Shown here piece after piece: positions 9,042 to 17,655 of a stretch of 64,000 nucleotides of DNA (within the stretch, counting starts at the first letter, position 1; every line of letters starts with the position of its first letter). The DNA is from Xanthomonas sp. SI. Its GTDB lineage: Bacteria; Pseudomonadota; Gammaproteobacteria; Xanthomonadales; Xanthomonadaceae. Position numbers and translations under genes: made by a program. The notes under the pieces were generated by a model that worked only from the letters and a program-made list of their open reading frames with translations, did no database searches and had not been told where the DNA came from. The stretch is from contig NZ_CP051261.1 in assembly GCF_014236855.1 (NCBI RefSeq), positions 1,984,001 to 2,048,000 of the forward strand, written 5' to 3'.

Positions 9042-10142
9042 TTACTTGAACTCTTTGGCCCAGTACGCCTCGATCTGCTGCACCAGTTCCGGCGGCAGCG
9101 GCACGTAGTGCAGGTCGTTGGCCTGCGGCTGGCCCTTCTCGAACGCCCACTTGAAGAACTCCAGGGTCGCCTTGCTGCGCGCCGCATCCTTGGGCTGCTT
9201 GTGCATCAGCATGAAGTTGGTGGCGGTGATCGGCCACGCCTGCGCGCCGGCGGCGTTGGTGATGACCAGGTTGAAGTCCTTGGCGTTGGCCCAGTCGGCC
9301 GACGCGGCCGCCGCGGCGAAGCTTTCGGCGTTGGGCTGGACCCAGTTGCCGGCCGCATTCTGCAGCGAGGCGTACGGCATCTTGTTCTGCAGCGCGTAGG
9401 CCAGTTCGACGTAGCCGATCGAACCCTTGATCTGCTGCACGTACGATGCCACGCCTTCGTTGCCCTTGCCGCCGACGCCGCCCGGCCACTGTACCGAGGT
9501 GCCTTCGCCGACCTTGCTCTTCCACTCCGGGCTGACCTTGGACAGGTAGTTGGTAAAGTTGAAGCTGGTGCCCGAGCCGTCGGAGCGGTGCACCAGGTTG
9601 ATCTTGGTGCTGGGCAGGGTGGTGCCGGGGTTCAGCGCGACGATCGCCGGGTCGTTCCAGGTGGTGACCTTGCCGAGGAAGATGTCGGCCAGCACGCTGC
9701 CGGTCAGCTTCAGCTTGCCCGCTTCCATGCCGTCCATGTTGATCACCGGCACGACGCCCCCAATCGCCGACGGGAACTGGCCAAGGCCGGCGGCAGCCAG
9801 CTCGGCGCTGTCCAGCGGCTTGTCGGAGGAACCGAAATCGACCGTGCCGGCCTTGATCTGGGCGATGCCGCCGCCGGAGCCGATCGACTGGTAGTTGATC
9901 TTGTTGCCGGTGGCGGTGTGGTAGTCGGCCGACCACTTGGACACCAGCGGATAGATGAAGGACGCGCCGGCGCCGGAGATTTCCGCGGCGGTCTTGGCGC
10001 CGTCGGCCGGAGCGGCTGCGGGCGCACCACCTGCCGCATCGGCGGCACCCTGCGGCTTGTCGCCATTGCCCGGCTGGCAGGCAGTGACGGCGAAGGCGAG
10101 GGCCAGGGACAGGACGGCAAAGCGTGCCGGCTGCAATTTCAT
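9042..10142 (-). CDS. pstS: Phosphate-binding lipoprotein PstS (copy 1)
   Basis: The 366-aa protein begins with a lipoprotein signal peptide and lipobox (AFAVTACQPG; Cys about residue 22), then an Ala-rich linker. A type II periplasmic binding domain follows with the PstS hallmarks GAGASFIYPL, SIGSGGGIAQI, GSSDKPL, DGSGTSFNFTNYLS and the C-terminal WPITATNF. It delivers phosphate to PstCA. It is closely similar to the second PstS encoded upstream but is lipid-anchored, which the other is not. A Pho-box-like site lies about 66 bases upstream. Confidence 0.95.
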   Translation of the reverse strand: MKLQPARFAVLSLALAFAVTACQPGNGDKPQGAADAAGGAPAAAPADGAKTAAEISGAGASFIYPLVSKWSADYHTATGNKINYQSIGSGGGIAQIKAGTVDFGSSDKPLDSAELAAAGLGQFPSAIGGVVPVINMDGMEAGKLKLTGSVLADIFLGKVTTWNDPAIVALNPGTTLPSTKINLVHRSDGSGTSFNFTNYLSKVSPEWKSKVGEGTSVQWPGGVGGKGNEGVASYVQQIKGSIGYVELAYALQNKMPYASLQNAAGNWVQPNAESFAAAAASADWANAKDFNLVITNAAGAQAWPITATNFMLMHKQPKDAARSKATLEFFKWAFEKGQPQANDLHYVPLPPELVQQIEAYWAKEFK

Positions 10143-10207
10143 GGGGTCACTCCGTAGCGAAGAGGGCCGGAAGGTCCGGCGGATGTTCGCTATGAAATGA
10201 TGTTTTT

Positions 10208-10225
10208 GTTACAGCCTCATGACGC
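10208..10225 (-). promoter_or_regulatory. Pho-box-like site upstream of pstS1
   Basis: On the minus strand the 18 bases read GCGTCATGAGGCTGTAAC. These are two heptamers spaced 11 bases apart that match the PhoB half-site CTGTCAT at 5 of 7 positions each. It sits about 66 bases before the pstS1 ATG, a normal position for PhoB activation. Judged by eye only. Confidence 0.55.
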
Positions 10226-10264
10226 GGCTGCCCGTGCGTGAAATTGGTCAAGGAAAACAACCGC

Positions 10265-10515
10265 TTCGCTTCCATCTCCCGTCGGGAGAGGGGTCGGGGG
10301 TGAGGGTACGGGCGAAGCCACGCGCAGATGGGCGGAGTCGCTGCGGCCGTGCTTGCATCGTGTATCCGGCGGCGCCCATACATCCTGCGGCATCCGGGAC
10401 CGCTTTGTCCTGCTTGCGGTATCAGGCGCTGCTTCGCGTCCCGATCAGGCACAGCCTCGCGCCTACCCTCATCCGCCCTGCGGGCACCTTCTCCCAATGG
10501 GAGAAGGGGAGGGGG
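10265..10515. repeat. Inverted copies of a CTCCC/GGGAG palindromic repeat
   Basis: The 460-base gap between pstS2 and pstS1 holds no convincing gene. It has two copies of a G/C-skewed palindromic element in opposite orientation. One (about 10268-10308) has CTCCCGTCGGGAG followed by AGGGGTCGGGGGTGAGGGTA. The other (about 10462-10515) has TACCCTCATCCGCCC and CTCCCAATGGGAG. Related elements are scattered in many Xanthomonas genomes. Their role is unknown. Confidence 0.65.
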
Positions 10516-10543
10516 GCGGCAGGGAGCCGGTGGAAGAAGGAAA

Positions 10544-10574
10544 TAAAAAACGCGGACCCCGTGAGGGGCCCGCG
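10544..10574 (-). terminator. Rho-independent terminator of pstS2
   Basis: On the minus strand CGCGGGCCCC-TCAC-GGGGTCCGCG is followed by TTTTTTATTT. The stem is ten base pairs with one G-T/GC variation and a clear U tract. It lies about 31 bases after the pstS2 stop and should separate pstS2 from pstS1, in keeping with a second Pho-box-like site before pstS1. Confidence 0.85.
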
Positions 10575-10604
10575 TCGGGTAGCGATCGGCGGAGAGAGAG
10601 CCGA

Positions 10605-11624
10605 TCAATACTTCAGGTTGGCGCTCCAGTAAGCGTCGATCTGCTTGACCAGCGCGTCCGGCAGCGGCACGTAGTCCAGCTGCTTGGCCTGGGCGTCGCC
10701 ATTGGCGTAGACCCACTTGAAGAAGTCCTTGGTGGCCTTGGCGCTGGCCGGGTTCTTCGGCTGCTTGTGGACCAGGATGAAGTTGGTCGCGGTGATCGGC
10801 CACGAGGCCTCGCCCGGGGCGTTGGTCATCACCAGGTAGAAGTCCTTGGCGTTGGCCCAATCGGCGCTGGCAGCAGCGGCGGCGAAGCTCTCGTCGCTGG
10901 GCTGCACGAACTTGCCGGCGGCGTTCTTCATCGCGGTGTAGGCCATCTTGTTCTGCAGCGCATACGACAGCTCGACGTAGCCGATGCCGCCCTTGATCTG
11001 CTTGACGTAAGCGGCGACGCCTTCGTTGCCCTTGCCGCCGATGCCGACCGGCCACTGGACCGCGGTGCCTTCGCCGACCTTGCTCTTCCAGTCCGGGTTG
11101 ACCTTGGACAGGTAGTTGGTGAAGTTGAAGCTGGTGCCCGAACCGTCGGAGCGGTGCACCACGGTGATCTTGGCGTCGGGCAGCTTCGCGCCCGGGTTCA
11201 GGGCGACGATCGCCGGGTCGTTCCAGGTCTTGACCTTGCCCAGGAAGATGTCGGCCAGGGTCTTGCCGTCCAGCTTCAGCGCGCCCGGGGCGATGCCCTG
11301 CACGTTGACCACCGGCACCACGCCGCCGATCACCGACGGGAACTGGGCCAGGCCGGACGCGGCCAGGTCGTCGGGCTTCAGCGGCGCATCGGAAGAACCG
11401 AAGTCGACCGTCGCCGCCTTGATCTGGGCGATACCGCCGCCGGAACCGATCGACTGGTAGTTGACCTTCTTGCCGGTGGCGGTGTTGTAGTCGGCCGACC
11501 ACTTGGACATGACCGGATAGATGAACGAGGCGCCCGCGCCGGTGACATCGGCGGCGTTGGCGGCGAACACGAACGACGCGGCGACGGCGGCAGCCGCGAC
11601 GCGGGATTTGAGCGAGAGGATCAC
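10605..11624 (-). CDS. pstS: Periplasmic phosphate-binding protein PstS (copy 2)
   Basis: The 339-aa paralogue of PstS has the same core motifs (GAGASFIYPVMSKWSADYNT, SIGSGGGIAQI, DGSGTSFNFTNYLSK, WPITATNFILVHK). It has an ordinary Sec signal peptide (AASFVFAANA then ADVTG) and no lipobox cysteine, so it is probably soluble in the periplasm. I choose GTG 11624 as start: AGGAG lies 8 bases upstream, and the longer ATG frame would add 32 residues that look non-coding. It sits between oprP and pstS1, preceded by a good Pho-box-like site and followed by its own terminator. Confidence 0.92.
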   Translation of the reverse strand: MILSLKSRVAAAAVAASFVFAANAADVTGAGASFIYPVMSKWSADYNTATGKKVNYQSIGSGGGIAQIKAATVDFGSSDAPLKPDDLAASGLAQFPSVIGGVVPVVNVQGIAPGALKLDGKTLADIFLGKVKTWNDPAIVALNPGAKLPDAKITVVHRSDGSGTSFNFTNYLSKVNPDWKSKVGEGTAVQWPVGIGGKGNEGVAAYVKQIKGGIGYVELSYALQNKMAYTAMKNAAGKFVQPSDESFAAAAASADWANAKDFYLVMTNAPGEASWPITATNFILVHKQPKNPASAKATKDFFKWVYANGDAQAKQLDYVPLPDALVKQIDAYWSANLKY

Positions 11625-11707
11625 GGAGGAAGCTCCTGAAGGGTGGTATGCGGGGCACCGCATGCGGGCATTACATAACCGTTCGATGACGGTGCCGGGG
11701 CTGGTAC

Positions 11708-11725
11708 ATGACGGAAACATGACGC
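11708..11725 (-). promoter_or_regulatory. Pho-box-like site upstream of pstS2
   Basis: On the minus strand the 18 bases read GCGTCATGTTTCCGTCAT. They contain two CGTCAT hexamers spaced exactly 11 bases, matching PhoB half-sites (CTGTCAT) at 5 and 6 of 7 positions. It lies about 83 bases before the GTG start of pstS2. This is the best Pho box in the window by eye. Confidence 0.7.
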
Positions 11726-11742
11726 TGCATGGAACATGGCGC

Positions 11743-11778
11743 CGATGCAGCGCACGGCATGCGCCGCGCGCTGCATCG
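11743..11778. other. Perfect 11-bp stem-loop after oprP
   Basis: CGATGCAGCGC (11743-11753) pairs perfectly with GCGCTGCATCG (11768-11778) around a 14-base loop. It lies 11 bases beyond the oprP stop in the direction of transcription and upstream of the pstS2 Pho-box-like site. There is no T tract on either strand, so it may stabilise or attenuate the oprP transcript instead of terminating it. Confidence 0.6.
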
Positions 11779-11789
11779 GGCCGCGGCGA

Positions 11790-13040
11790 TTACCAGTAGA
11801 ACTGCGCGCGCGCTTCGAGGATGTTCGGCTTGTCGCTGACGTTGCCGCGGGTGGTGCTGCTGTACTTGCTGCTGTCCACCATCACGTAGTTCAGCGCCAG
11901 CTTGAAGTTGGAACGCCAGTACCAGTTGGCGCCGACCGTCCAGGTGCTCATCTTGCCGCCGAGCACGCCGTCGACCAGCGGTGCGCCGACCGGACGCGCG
12001 ATCAGGTCGCCGTCGTTCATATCGATGCTGTCGTAGCGCACGCCCAGCTGCCACATGCCGCTGGCCGGCTCGTTCGGCAGCGGGGTGGTCGGCACGCCGG
12101 CCTTGTAGCCCCAGGTCTCGCCGGTGATGTTCCACACGCCGCTGAGGTACCAGCCGTCGCTGCTGTAGTTGTCGCTGGAGCCGTAGCGCTCGACCTTGGC
12201 GTTGTAGTACTCGGCCTGGGTCTTGAACGGGCCGCTGACCCACATCGCTTCGCCGCCGATCACGCCGATGCGGTCGGTGTTGGTCAGGTTGCCGCTGTCG
12301 ACCAGGCGCACCGAGGCCAGGTCGGCGTCCGGACGCGCGCGCAGGCGCAGCGTGTCGGCGTCGGTGTCGTAGTTCACGTAGCTCAGGCCGAAGTGCAGGA
12401 TGTTGCCCGCCTCGTTGATCGGCGCGAAGGTGCCACGCGCGCCGTAGCCGCTGCCGTGCGCCAGGTTGCGGCTCAGCTCGCGGCCGAACACGCTGCCGAC
12501 CACGCTCCAGTTGTTGTCGCCGTAGCCGACCGCGCCGCCGAGCCGACGCGACACCGCGTAGGTGTTGGTGACCGAGGCCTTGGAGATGAAGTCGTTGTTC
12601 TTGGTGCTGGACAGTTCTTCCAGGCTGTTGGGCTGCTTGTACTGGCCGAGCTGCAGGAAGTTGTTGGCGTTGCCGCCGAACTTGTACTTGATGTTGTTGT
12701 CCAGGAACTTGCCGGTGCTGCGCACGGTGGTGCCGTTGTTGGCCGACTCGCGCAGGACGCTGGCATCGTAGCCGGCAACCCACTCGAAATTGCCCGGGCC
12801 CTTGCCCTTGACTACCAGCTCGGCGCGGCGGATGCCGAACTCGGAGTTCTTGCCGTTGTTGCCGGTGGTGCCGTTGAGGTCCTGGACGTCGTTGTCGTAC
12901 CAGTTGCCGTCGGCCTGGACCAGGCCTTCGAAGGAGACTTCCGAACCGCCGATCACGTCGATGGCGATTTCGGCGTGCGCGGCAGGCGCGAACACGGCGG
13001 TGAGCACGGCTGCCGAGAGGAGGGTGCGAGACAGTTTCAT
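11790..13040 (-). CDS. oprP: Phosphate-selective porin OprO/OprP family
   Basis: The 416-aa outer-membrane protein has a Sec signal peptide (LTAVFAPAAHA), then alternating beta-strand sequence, ending with a terminal aromatic residue (ARAQFYW). That end is the expected outer-membrane assembly signal. Features of the OprP family include the N-terminal segment VSFEGLVQADGNWYDND and the RRAELVVKGKGPGNFEWV strand. It would import phosphate or polyphosphate across the outer membrane during starvation. It stands first in the pst cluster. Whether it prefers phosphate (OprP) or pyrophosphate (OprO) cannot be told from sequence alone. Confidence 0.9.
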   Translation of the reverse strand: MKLSRTLLSAAVLTAVFAPAAHAEIAIDVIGGSEVSFEGLVQADGNWYDNDVQDLNGTTGNNGKNSEFGIRRAELVVKGKGPGNFEWVAGYDASVLRESANNGTTVRSTGKFLDNNIKYKFGGNANNFLQLGQYKQPNSLEELSSTKNNDFISKASVTNTYAVSRRLGGAVGYGDNNWSVVGSVFGRELSRNLAHGSGYGARGTFAPINEAGNILHFGLSYVNYDTDADTLRLRARPDADLASVRLVDSGNLTNTDRIGVIGGEAMWVSGPFKTQAEYYNAKVERYGSSDNYSSDGWYLSGVWNITGETWGYKAGVPTTPLPNEPASGMWQLGVRYDSIDMNDGDLIARPVGAPLVDGVLGGKMSTWTVGANWYWRSNFKLALNYVMVDSSKYSSTTRGNVSDKPNILEARAQFYW

Positions 13041-13097
13041 GGGTTGCCTGGGCGGTGGGAAGATGCGCGCAGGCTAATATGTGAAGATTGCGTAAAT

Positions 13098-13115
13098 GTG
13101 ACAGTTGGCGGACGG
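13098..13115 (-). promoter_or_regulatory. Weak Pho-box-like site upstream of oprP
   Basis: On the minus strand the bases read CCGTCCGCCAACTGTCAC. The second heptamer CTGTCAC matches the PhoB half-site at 6 of 7 positions, but the first matches only at 4. It lies about 57 bases before the oprP ATG. An alternative pairing of CTGTCAC with the following ACGCAAT is weaker. The rest of the 290-base gap to the next gene shows nothing else. Confidence 0.4.
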
Positions 13116-13330
13116 CTGCCAAGCACGCCGCTGCACGCCACCGCGTCCTTTGCGCCATTGGACGCGCGCCATGTTGCGGTCCGATGGCGCGCAGATGAAA
13201 CGCCGCATGCGCGTCGTGGCGCACGACGGACATCACAAAGCGCGGCATCGTCTCGCCAGCGCGCCATCGATTGGCTCTTTTGTGCGCTGCACCACTTGTC
13301 GGTCGCGGACCCGCTGGGTAGCGTGGAGAC

Positions 13331-13663
13331 ATGAACTCGCATGCCCGCAAACGGATGCCGATGCTCGCCGCACTGTTGCTGATCGCGCTGCTGGCGCTGA
13401 TGCCGGCGTTGCGCTCGGCGCCGACGGCAGCGCCGCCGACGCCGGCCGCCATCGGCCAGGCCGCTGCGCCGGACATGCAGGCGGCCGATGCGCAGGAAGA
13501 CGCATCGCGCAGCAGTGCCGATCAACTCGCGTACGACGACACGCCGGTGCTGCCGGCCGCGGCATGGCGGCCGACACGCATCGCGCCGATCTGGCCCGAG
13601 CCGGCGGCGTGGCACGGCGCCGGCACCCATCCGCAGCCGCGCCTGCGACCTCCCAGCGGCTGA
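13331..13663 (+). CDS. Small hypothetical Ala/Pro-rich membrane-anchored protein
   Basis: The 110-aa frame begins after GGAG at a good distance from the ATG. It has a hydrophobic segment at residues 11-26 that could be a signal anchor (MLAALLLIALLALMPAL). The rest is Ala/Pro-rich and low in structure, ending in a Pro/Arg-rich tail. I do not recognise it. It lies upstream of the carbonic anhydrase with a 180-base gap. It is likely real because of its start signals, but no function can be given. Confidence 0.5.
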   Translation: MNSHARKRMPMLAALLLIALLALMPALRSAPTAAPPTPAAIGQAAAPDMQAADAQEDASRSSADQLAYDDTPVLPAAAWRPTRIAPIWPEPAAWHGAGTHPQPRLRPPSG

Positions 13664-13844
13664 GCTGGCGGATCCGATCCCGCTCGGCCGCTGGCCTCGG
13701 GATCGATCGCCGATCCAACTTCCACCGCCCGCCAGCGCCTGCGGCACTCGCAAAGTGCGCCCGCGCTTTGGCTCTCGCTCGCTGTCCCCCGTTCTGCGGC
13801 ATCCGCCGCGGCGACGCCTTTCCCTTGTCCCGAGGTTCCCCCCC

Positions 13845-14534
13845 ATGGAAAGTCTGCTCGATGGTTTCCGCCACTTCCGCAAAGAGGTCTATCCGCGCCA
13901 GCGCGGCCTGTTCCGGCAACTGGCCGGCGGCCAGACCCCGCATACGCTGTTCATCACCTGCGCCGATTCGCGGGTAATGCCGGAACTGATGTTCGCCGCG
14001 CAGCCTGGCGAACTGTTCGTCTACCGCAATATCGGCAACGTGGTGCCGCCGTACTCGCAGCACGTCAGCGGCGTGGTCGCGGCGATCGAATACGCGGTGG
14101 CGGTGTTGCAGGTGAAGCACATCGTTGTCTGCGGCCACACCGACTGCGGCGCGATGAAGGCGGTGCTCAATCCCGACTCTCTGCAGGACGTGCCGAACGT
14201 GGCCGCCTGGCTCAAGCACACCGACAGCGCGCGCCAGGTCGCCGCGCAGCACGATCACGCCGGGCACCCCGAGGACGCGCTGCACTGCCTGACCGAGGAG
14301 AACGTGGTGTTGCAGCTGGACCACCTGCGCACCCAGCCGGTGGTGGCGGCGCGGCTGGCACGCGGCGCGCTGCGGATCCATGGCTGGATCTACGACATCG
14401 CCCACGGCGAGATCCGCGCCTTCGACGCCGAGCAGGGCCGCTTCGTGCCGCTGCTGCCGGAAGAGGGCAAGCGTGCGCCCGAAGCCACCCCGCGCCCGCG
14501 CCTGGTGCCGGTCCTGCGCAACGTCGCGGTCTGA
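13845..14534 (+). CDS. Beta-class carbonic anhydrase
   Basis: The 229-aa protein has the zinc motifs of beta carbonic anhydrases: CADSRVMPE (Cys, Asp-Arg dyad, near residue 40) and HTDCGAMKA (His, Cys, near residue 100). It interconverts CO2 and bicarbonate in the cytoplasm. The ATG at 13845 gives the normal family length; the longer open frame upstream overlaps the preceding small gene and looks non-coding. It lies 11 bases before a SulP-family transporter, a pairing that suggests bicarbonate uptake and interconversion together. Confidence 0.95.
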   Translation: MESLLDGFRHFRKEVYPRQRGLFRQLAGGQTPHTLFITCADSRVMPELMFAAQPGELFVYRNIGNVVPPYSQHVSGVVAAIEYAVAVLQVKHIVVCGHTDCGAMKAVLNPDSLQDVPNVAAWLKHTDSARQVAAQHDHAGHPEDALHCLTEENVVLQLDHLRTQPVVAARLARGALRIHGWIYDIAHGEIRAFDAEQGRFVPLLPEEGKRAPEATPRPRLVPVLRNVAV

Positions 14535-14545
14535 AGGAGTCGAAC

Positions 14546-16117
14546 ATGCGAACCATGACAGAACCCTCCCGCGCCGGCGCATCCGCACTTGCCGGCTACC
14601 TGCGCAACGGCGCGTTCGGCCGCGACCTGCTGGCCTCGGTGGTGGTGTTCCTGGTCGCGCTGCCGCTGTGCATGGGCATCGCCATCGCCTCGGGCATGCC
14701 GCCGGCGGCCGGCCTGATCACCGGCATCGTCGGCGGCCTGGTGGTCGGCATGATCGCCGGCTCGCCGCTGCAGGTCAGCGGCCCGGCCGCCGGCCTGGCC
14801 GTGCTGGTGTTCGAACTGGTCCGCCAGCATGGCGTGGCCGCGTTGGGACCGGTGATCCTGCTGGCCGGCGCGATCCAGTTGATCGCCGGGCTGTGCCGGG
14901 CCGGGGTGTGGTTCCGCATGACTTCGCCGGCGGTGGTCGCCGGCATGCTCTCGGGCATCGGCATCCTGATCGTTGCCTCGCAATCGCACGTGCTGATGGA
15001 TGCGGCACCGAAGGCGCGTGGGCTGCAGAATTTCGCCGCCTTGCCGGCGGTGCTGTGGCAGGCGCTGGAGGCGGGCGTGGGTCGCGCCGCGCTGTTGGTC
15101 GGGCTGGGCACCATCACGATCATGCTGGCCTGGGAGCGGCTGCGTCCGCAGCCGCTGCGCTTCGTGCCCGGCGCGTTGCTGGCGGTGGTGGCGATGACCA
15201 CGCTGGTGCAGCTGCAGGGCATGGACGTGCGCAAGGTCGACGTGCCGGCCAACCTGTTTTCGGCGATCCAGACCCCGACCTTGGCCGAGATGCTCGGCGT
15301 GTTCGACGCGACGCTGCTGCTGTCGGCCTTCACCTTCGCCTTCATCGCCAGCGCCGAGACCTTGTTGTCGGCGGCGGCGGTGGACCGCATGCACGACGGC
15401 CCGCGCACCCACTACGACCGCGAACTCGCCGCGCAGGGCGTGGGCAACATGCTGTGCGGCTTTCTCGGCGCGTTGCCGATGACCGGGGTGATCGTGCGCA
15501 GCGCGGCCAACGTGCAGGCCGGCGCCGCCACGCGCATGTCCACCATCCTGCACGCCGGCTGGCTGCTGGTGTTCGCGCTGCTGCTGCCGTGGCTGCTGCG
15601 GATGACCCCGGTGGCATGCCTGGCCGGCATCCTGGTCTACACCGGTCTGAAGATGGTCAAGCTCGGGCAGGTACGCGACCTGGCCGCCTACGGCCGCGGC
15701 ACCGCGGCGATCTACCTGGCGACCACCTTCGCCATCGTCGCCACCGACCTGCTCACCGGCGTGCTGATCGGTTTCGCGTTGTCGCTGTTGCGGCTGGCGC
15801 TGCAGCAGTCGCGGCTGAAGGTCGGCGTGCATGCGCACGAGGATGCCGGCGGTGATGCCGTGGCCGGTGGCGGCAAGCTGCGCCTGTCGCTGGAGGGTTC
15901 GGCGACCTTTCTGCGCGTGCCTAAGATGGCGCGGACCCTGGAGCGGCTGCCGCCCAACACCGAACTGCATCTGGATGTGGCGCGGCTGCATCACGTCGAC
16001 CATGCCTGCCTGGAACTGCTGCGCGACTGGAGCCGCAACGCCGCCGCCCGCGGCTGCGCGCTGGTGGTGGACTGGAAGGAACTGGACCGGCGCGTGGAGG
16101 GGCAGCGCGCGGCGTAG
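14546..16117 (+). CDS. SulP-family anion transporter with STAS domain
   Basis: The 523-aa protein has 10-14 hydrophobic segments across residues 30-430, with SulP features such as GIAIASGMPPAAGLITGIVGG and SGPAAG. A cytoplasmic STAS domain follows at about 440-520. SulP proteins carry sulfate, bicarbonate or other anions. The neighbouring carbonic anhydrase makes bicarbonate the likeliest substrate here, but sulfate cannot be excluded. AAGGAG lies 6 bases before the ATG at 14546. The spacing to the carbonic anhydrase (11 bases) implies one operon. Confidence 0.9.
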   Translation: MRTMTEPSRAGASALAGYLRNGAFGRDLLASVVVFLVALPLCMGIAIASGMPPAAGLITGIVGGLVVGMIAGSPLQVSGPAAGLAVLVFELVRQHGVAALGPVILLAGAIQLIAGLCRAGVWFRMTSPAVVAGMLSGIGILIVASQSHVLMDAAPKARGLQNFAALPAVLWQALEAGVGRAALLVGLGTITIMLAWERLRPQPLRFVPGALLAVVAMTTLVQLQGMDVRKVDVPANLFSAIQTPTLAEMLGVFDATLLLSAFTFAFIASAETLLSAAAVDRMHDGPRTHYDRELAAQGVGNMLCGFLGALPMTGVIVRSAANVQAGAATRMSTILHAGWLLVFALLLPWLLRMTPVACLAGILVYTGLKMVKLGQVRDLAAYGRGTAAIYLATTFAIVATDLLTGVLIGFALSLLRLALQQSRLKVGVHAHEDAGGDAVAGGGKLRLSLEGSATFLRVPKMARTLERLPPNTELHLDVARLHHVDHACLELLRDWSRNAAARGCALVVDWKELDRRVEGQRAA

Positions 16118-16151
16118 CAGCCGCGTCGTTCTGATGCGTGTCCACGGGAAT

Positions 16152-16928
16152 CGTGCAGGAGTGGCTTCGGTCGCGACGCGTGCAGCTGCGGGCATTCGGC
16201 TTCGGACATTGTCGCGGCTGAAGCCGCTCCTACAGTGCACCCAGCCGGCTATTCGCAGGCCGTTGTAGGAGCGGCTTCAGCCGCGACGAGCGAAGCGGCG
16301 GATGTTCCGAACTGGCATGCAGTCGGGACTGAAGTCCCTCCCACAAAAGGCCTTGCAGCTCGGCTGCGCTTGGGAAGATTTTGTGGGAGCGGCTTCGGCC
16401 GCGACGAACGCGGTGATGGGTTCTCCGGCTGCACGAGCTGTCGCGGCTGAAGCCGCTCCTACAGTGCGCCCAGCCGGCTATCCGCAGGCCGTTGTAGGAG
16501 CGGCTTCAGCCGCGACGAGCGAAGCGGCGGATGTTCCGAACTGGCATGCAGTCGGGACTGAAGTCCCTCCCACAAAAGGCCTTGCAGCTCGGCTGCGCTT
16601 GGGAAGCTTTTGTGGGAGCGGCTTCGGTCGCGACGAACGCGGCGATGGGTTCTCCGGCTGCACGAGCTGTCGCGGCTGAAGCCGCTCCTACAGTGCGCCC
16701 AGCCGGCTATCCGCAGGCCGTTGTAGGAGCGGCTTCAGCCGCGACGAGCGAAGCGGTGGATGTTCCGAACTGGCATGCAGTCGGGACTGAAGTCTTTCCC
16801 GCAAAGGTCTCGCAACTCGACAGCTCGATTGCGCTGCGGAACCCTTGTGGGAGCGACTTCAGTCGCGACGAGGAACGCGGCGGGTGTTCCGGTTTTGGAT
16901 GCTGTCGCGGCTGAAGCCGCTCCTACAG
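16152..16928. repeat. 229-bp tandem array of REP palindromes
   Basis: The 860-base gap between the SulP gene and nth is filled by REP units. A 229-base composite unit starts with the reverse complement of GTAGGAGCGGCTTCAGCCGC and recurs at 16211, 16440 and 16669 with only a few differences. A degenerate fourth start is at 16904. Each unit carries opposed GTAGG, GTGGG and inverse GGGACT-type hairpins. Short in-frame peptides across the array are by-products of the 229-base repeat. No RAYT transposase gene is in the window. Confidence 0.93.
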
Positions 16929-16980
16929 GGCAGCTACAGTGCAACCGACCGGCACTACCACGGCTGTCGTTCGAACAGCC

Positions 16981-17655
16981 TCACGCCGGCGTCTTGTCCT
17001 TGAACCGGCACAGGTCGCGGATCACGCAGCGCGGGCAGTCCGGTTTGCGCGCCTTGCACACGTAGCGGCCGTGCAGGATCAGCCAGTGGTGCGCATCGTG
17101 CAGGAACTGCGCCGGCACCCGCTTGAGCAGGCCGTCCTCGACCGCGCGCACGTCCTTGCCCGGCGCCAGGCCGGTACGGTTGGCGACGCGGAAGATATGC
17201 GTGTCCACGGCGATGGTCGGCTCGCCGAAGGCGGTGTTGAGCACCACGTTGGCGGTCTTGCGGCCGACCCCGGGCAAGGCCTCCAGCGCCGCACGGTCGC
17301 GCGGCACTTCGCCGGCGTACTGCTCGACCAGGATGCGGCAGGTGGCGATCACGTTCTTGGCCTTCGCGTTGAACAGGCCGATGGTGGCGATGTAGCGCTT
17401 CAGGCCATCCTCGCCCAGCGCCAGGATCGCCGCCGGCGTGTTCGCTACCGGATAAAGCCGACGCGTGGCCTTGTTGACCCCGACATCGGTGGCCTGCGCC
17501 GACAGGATCACCGCTATCAGCAGCTCGAACGGCGTGCTGTAGTCCAGTTCGGTGGTCGGCGTGGGATTGAGTTCGGACAGGCGCGAGAACAGTTCGTGGA
17601 TCTCGGCCTTGCTCAACGTGGACCCACGCCGCGGCGTGGCGACCGCGGCGCTCAT
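16981..17655 (-). CDS. nth: Endonuclease III
   Basis: The 224-aa DNA glycosylase/AP lyase carries the helix-hairpin-helix LPGVGRKTANVVLN with the catalytic Lys, the catalytic Asp in VDTHIFRVANR, and a C-terminal 4Fe-4S cluster motif C-x6-C-x2-C-x5-C (CKARKPDCPRCVIRDLC). It removes oxidised pyrimidines from DNA. The ATG at 17655 overlaps the upstream gene's TGA (ATGA), so I prefer it to the ATG at 17667. It is the last gene of a three-gene operon. Confidence 0.96.
   Translation of the reverse strand: MSAAVATPRRGSTLSKAEIHELFSRLSELNPTPTTELDYSTPFELLIAVILSAQATDVGVNKATRRLYPVANTPAAILALGEDGLKRYIATIGLFNAKAKNVIATCRILVEQYAGEVPRDRAALEALPGVGRKTANVVLNTAFGEPTIAVDTHIFRVANRTGLAPGKDVRAVEDGLLKRVPAQFLHDAHHWLILHGRYVCKARKPDCPRCVIRDLCRFKDKTPA

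Noticed and set aside
16235..16914. Short frames of 60-127 residues with repeated peptides in the REP array
   Set aside because: They arise because the 229-base unit repeats; they lack start signals and no protein family is seen.
16152..16928. Possible CRISPR array
   Set aside because: Repeats are long, hairpin-based and tandem with no unique spacers of 30-40 bases, and no cas gene is near.
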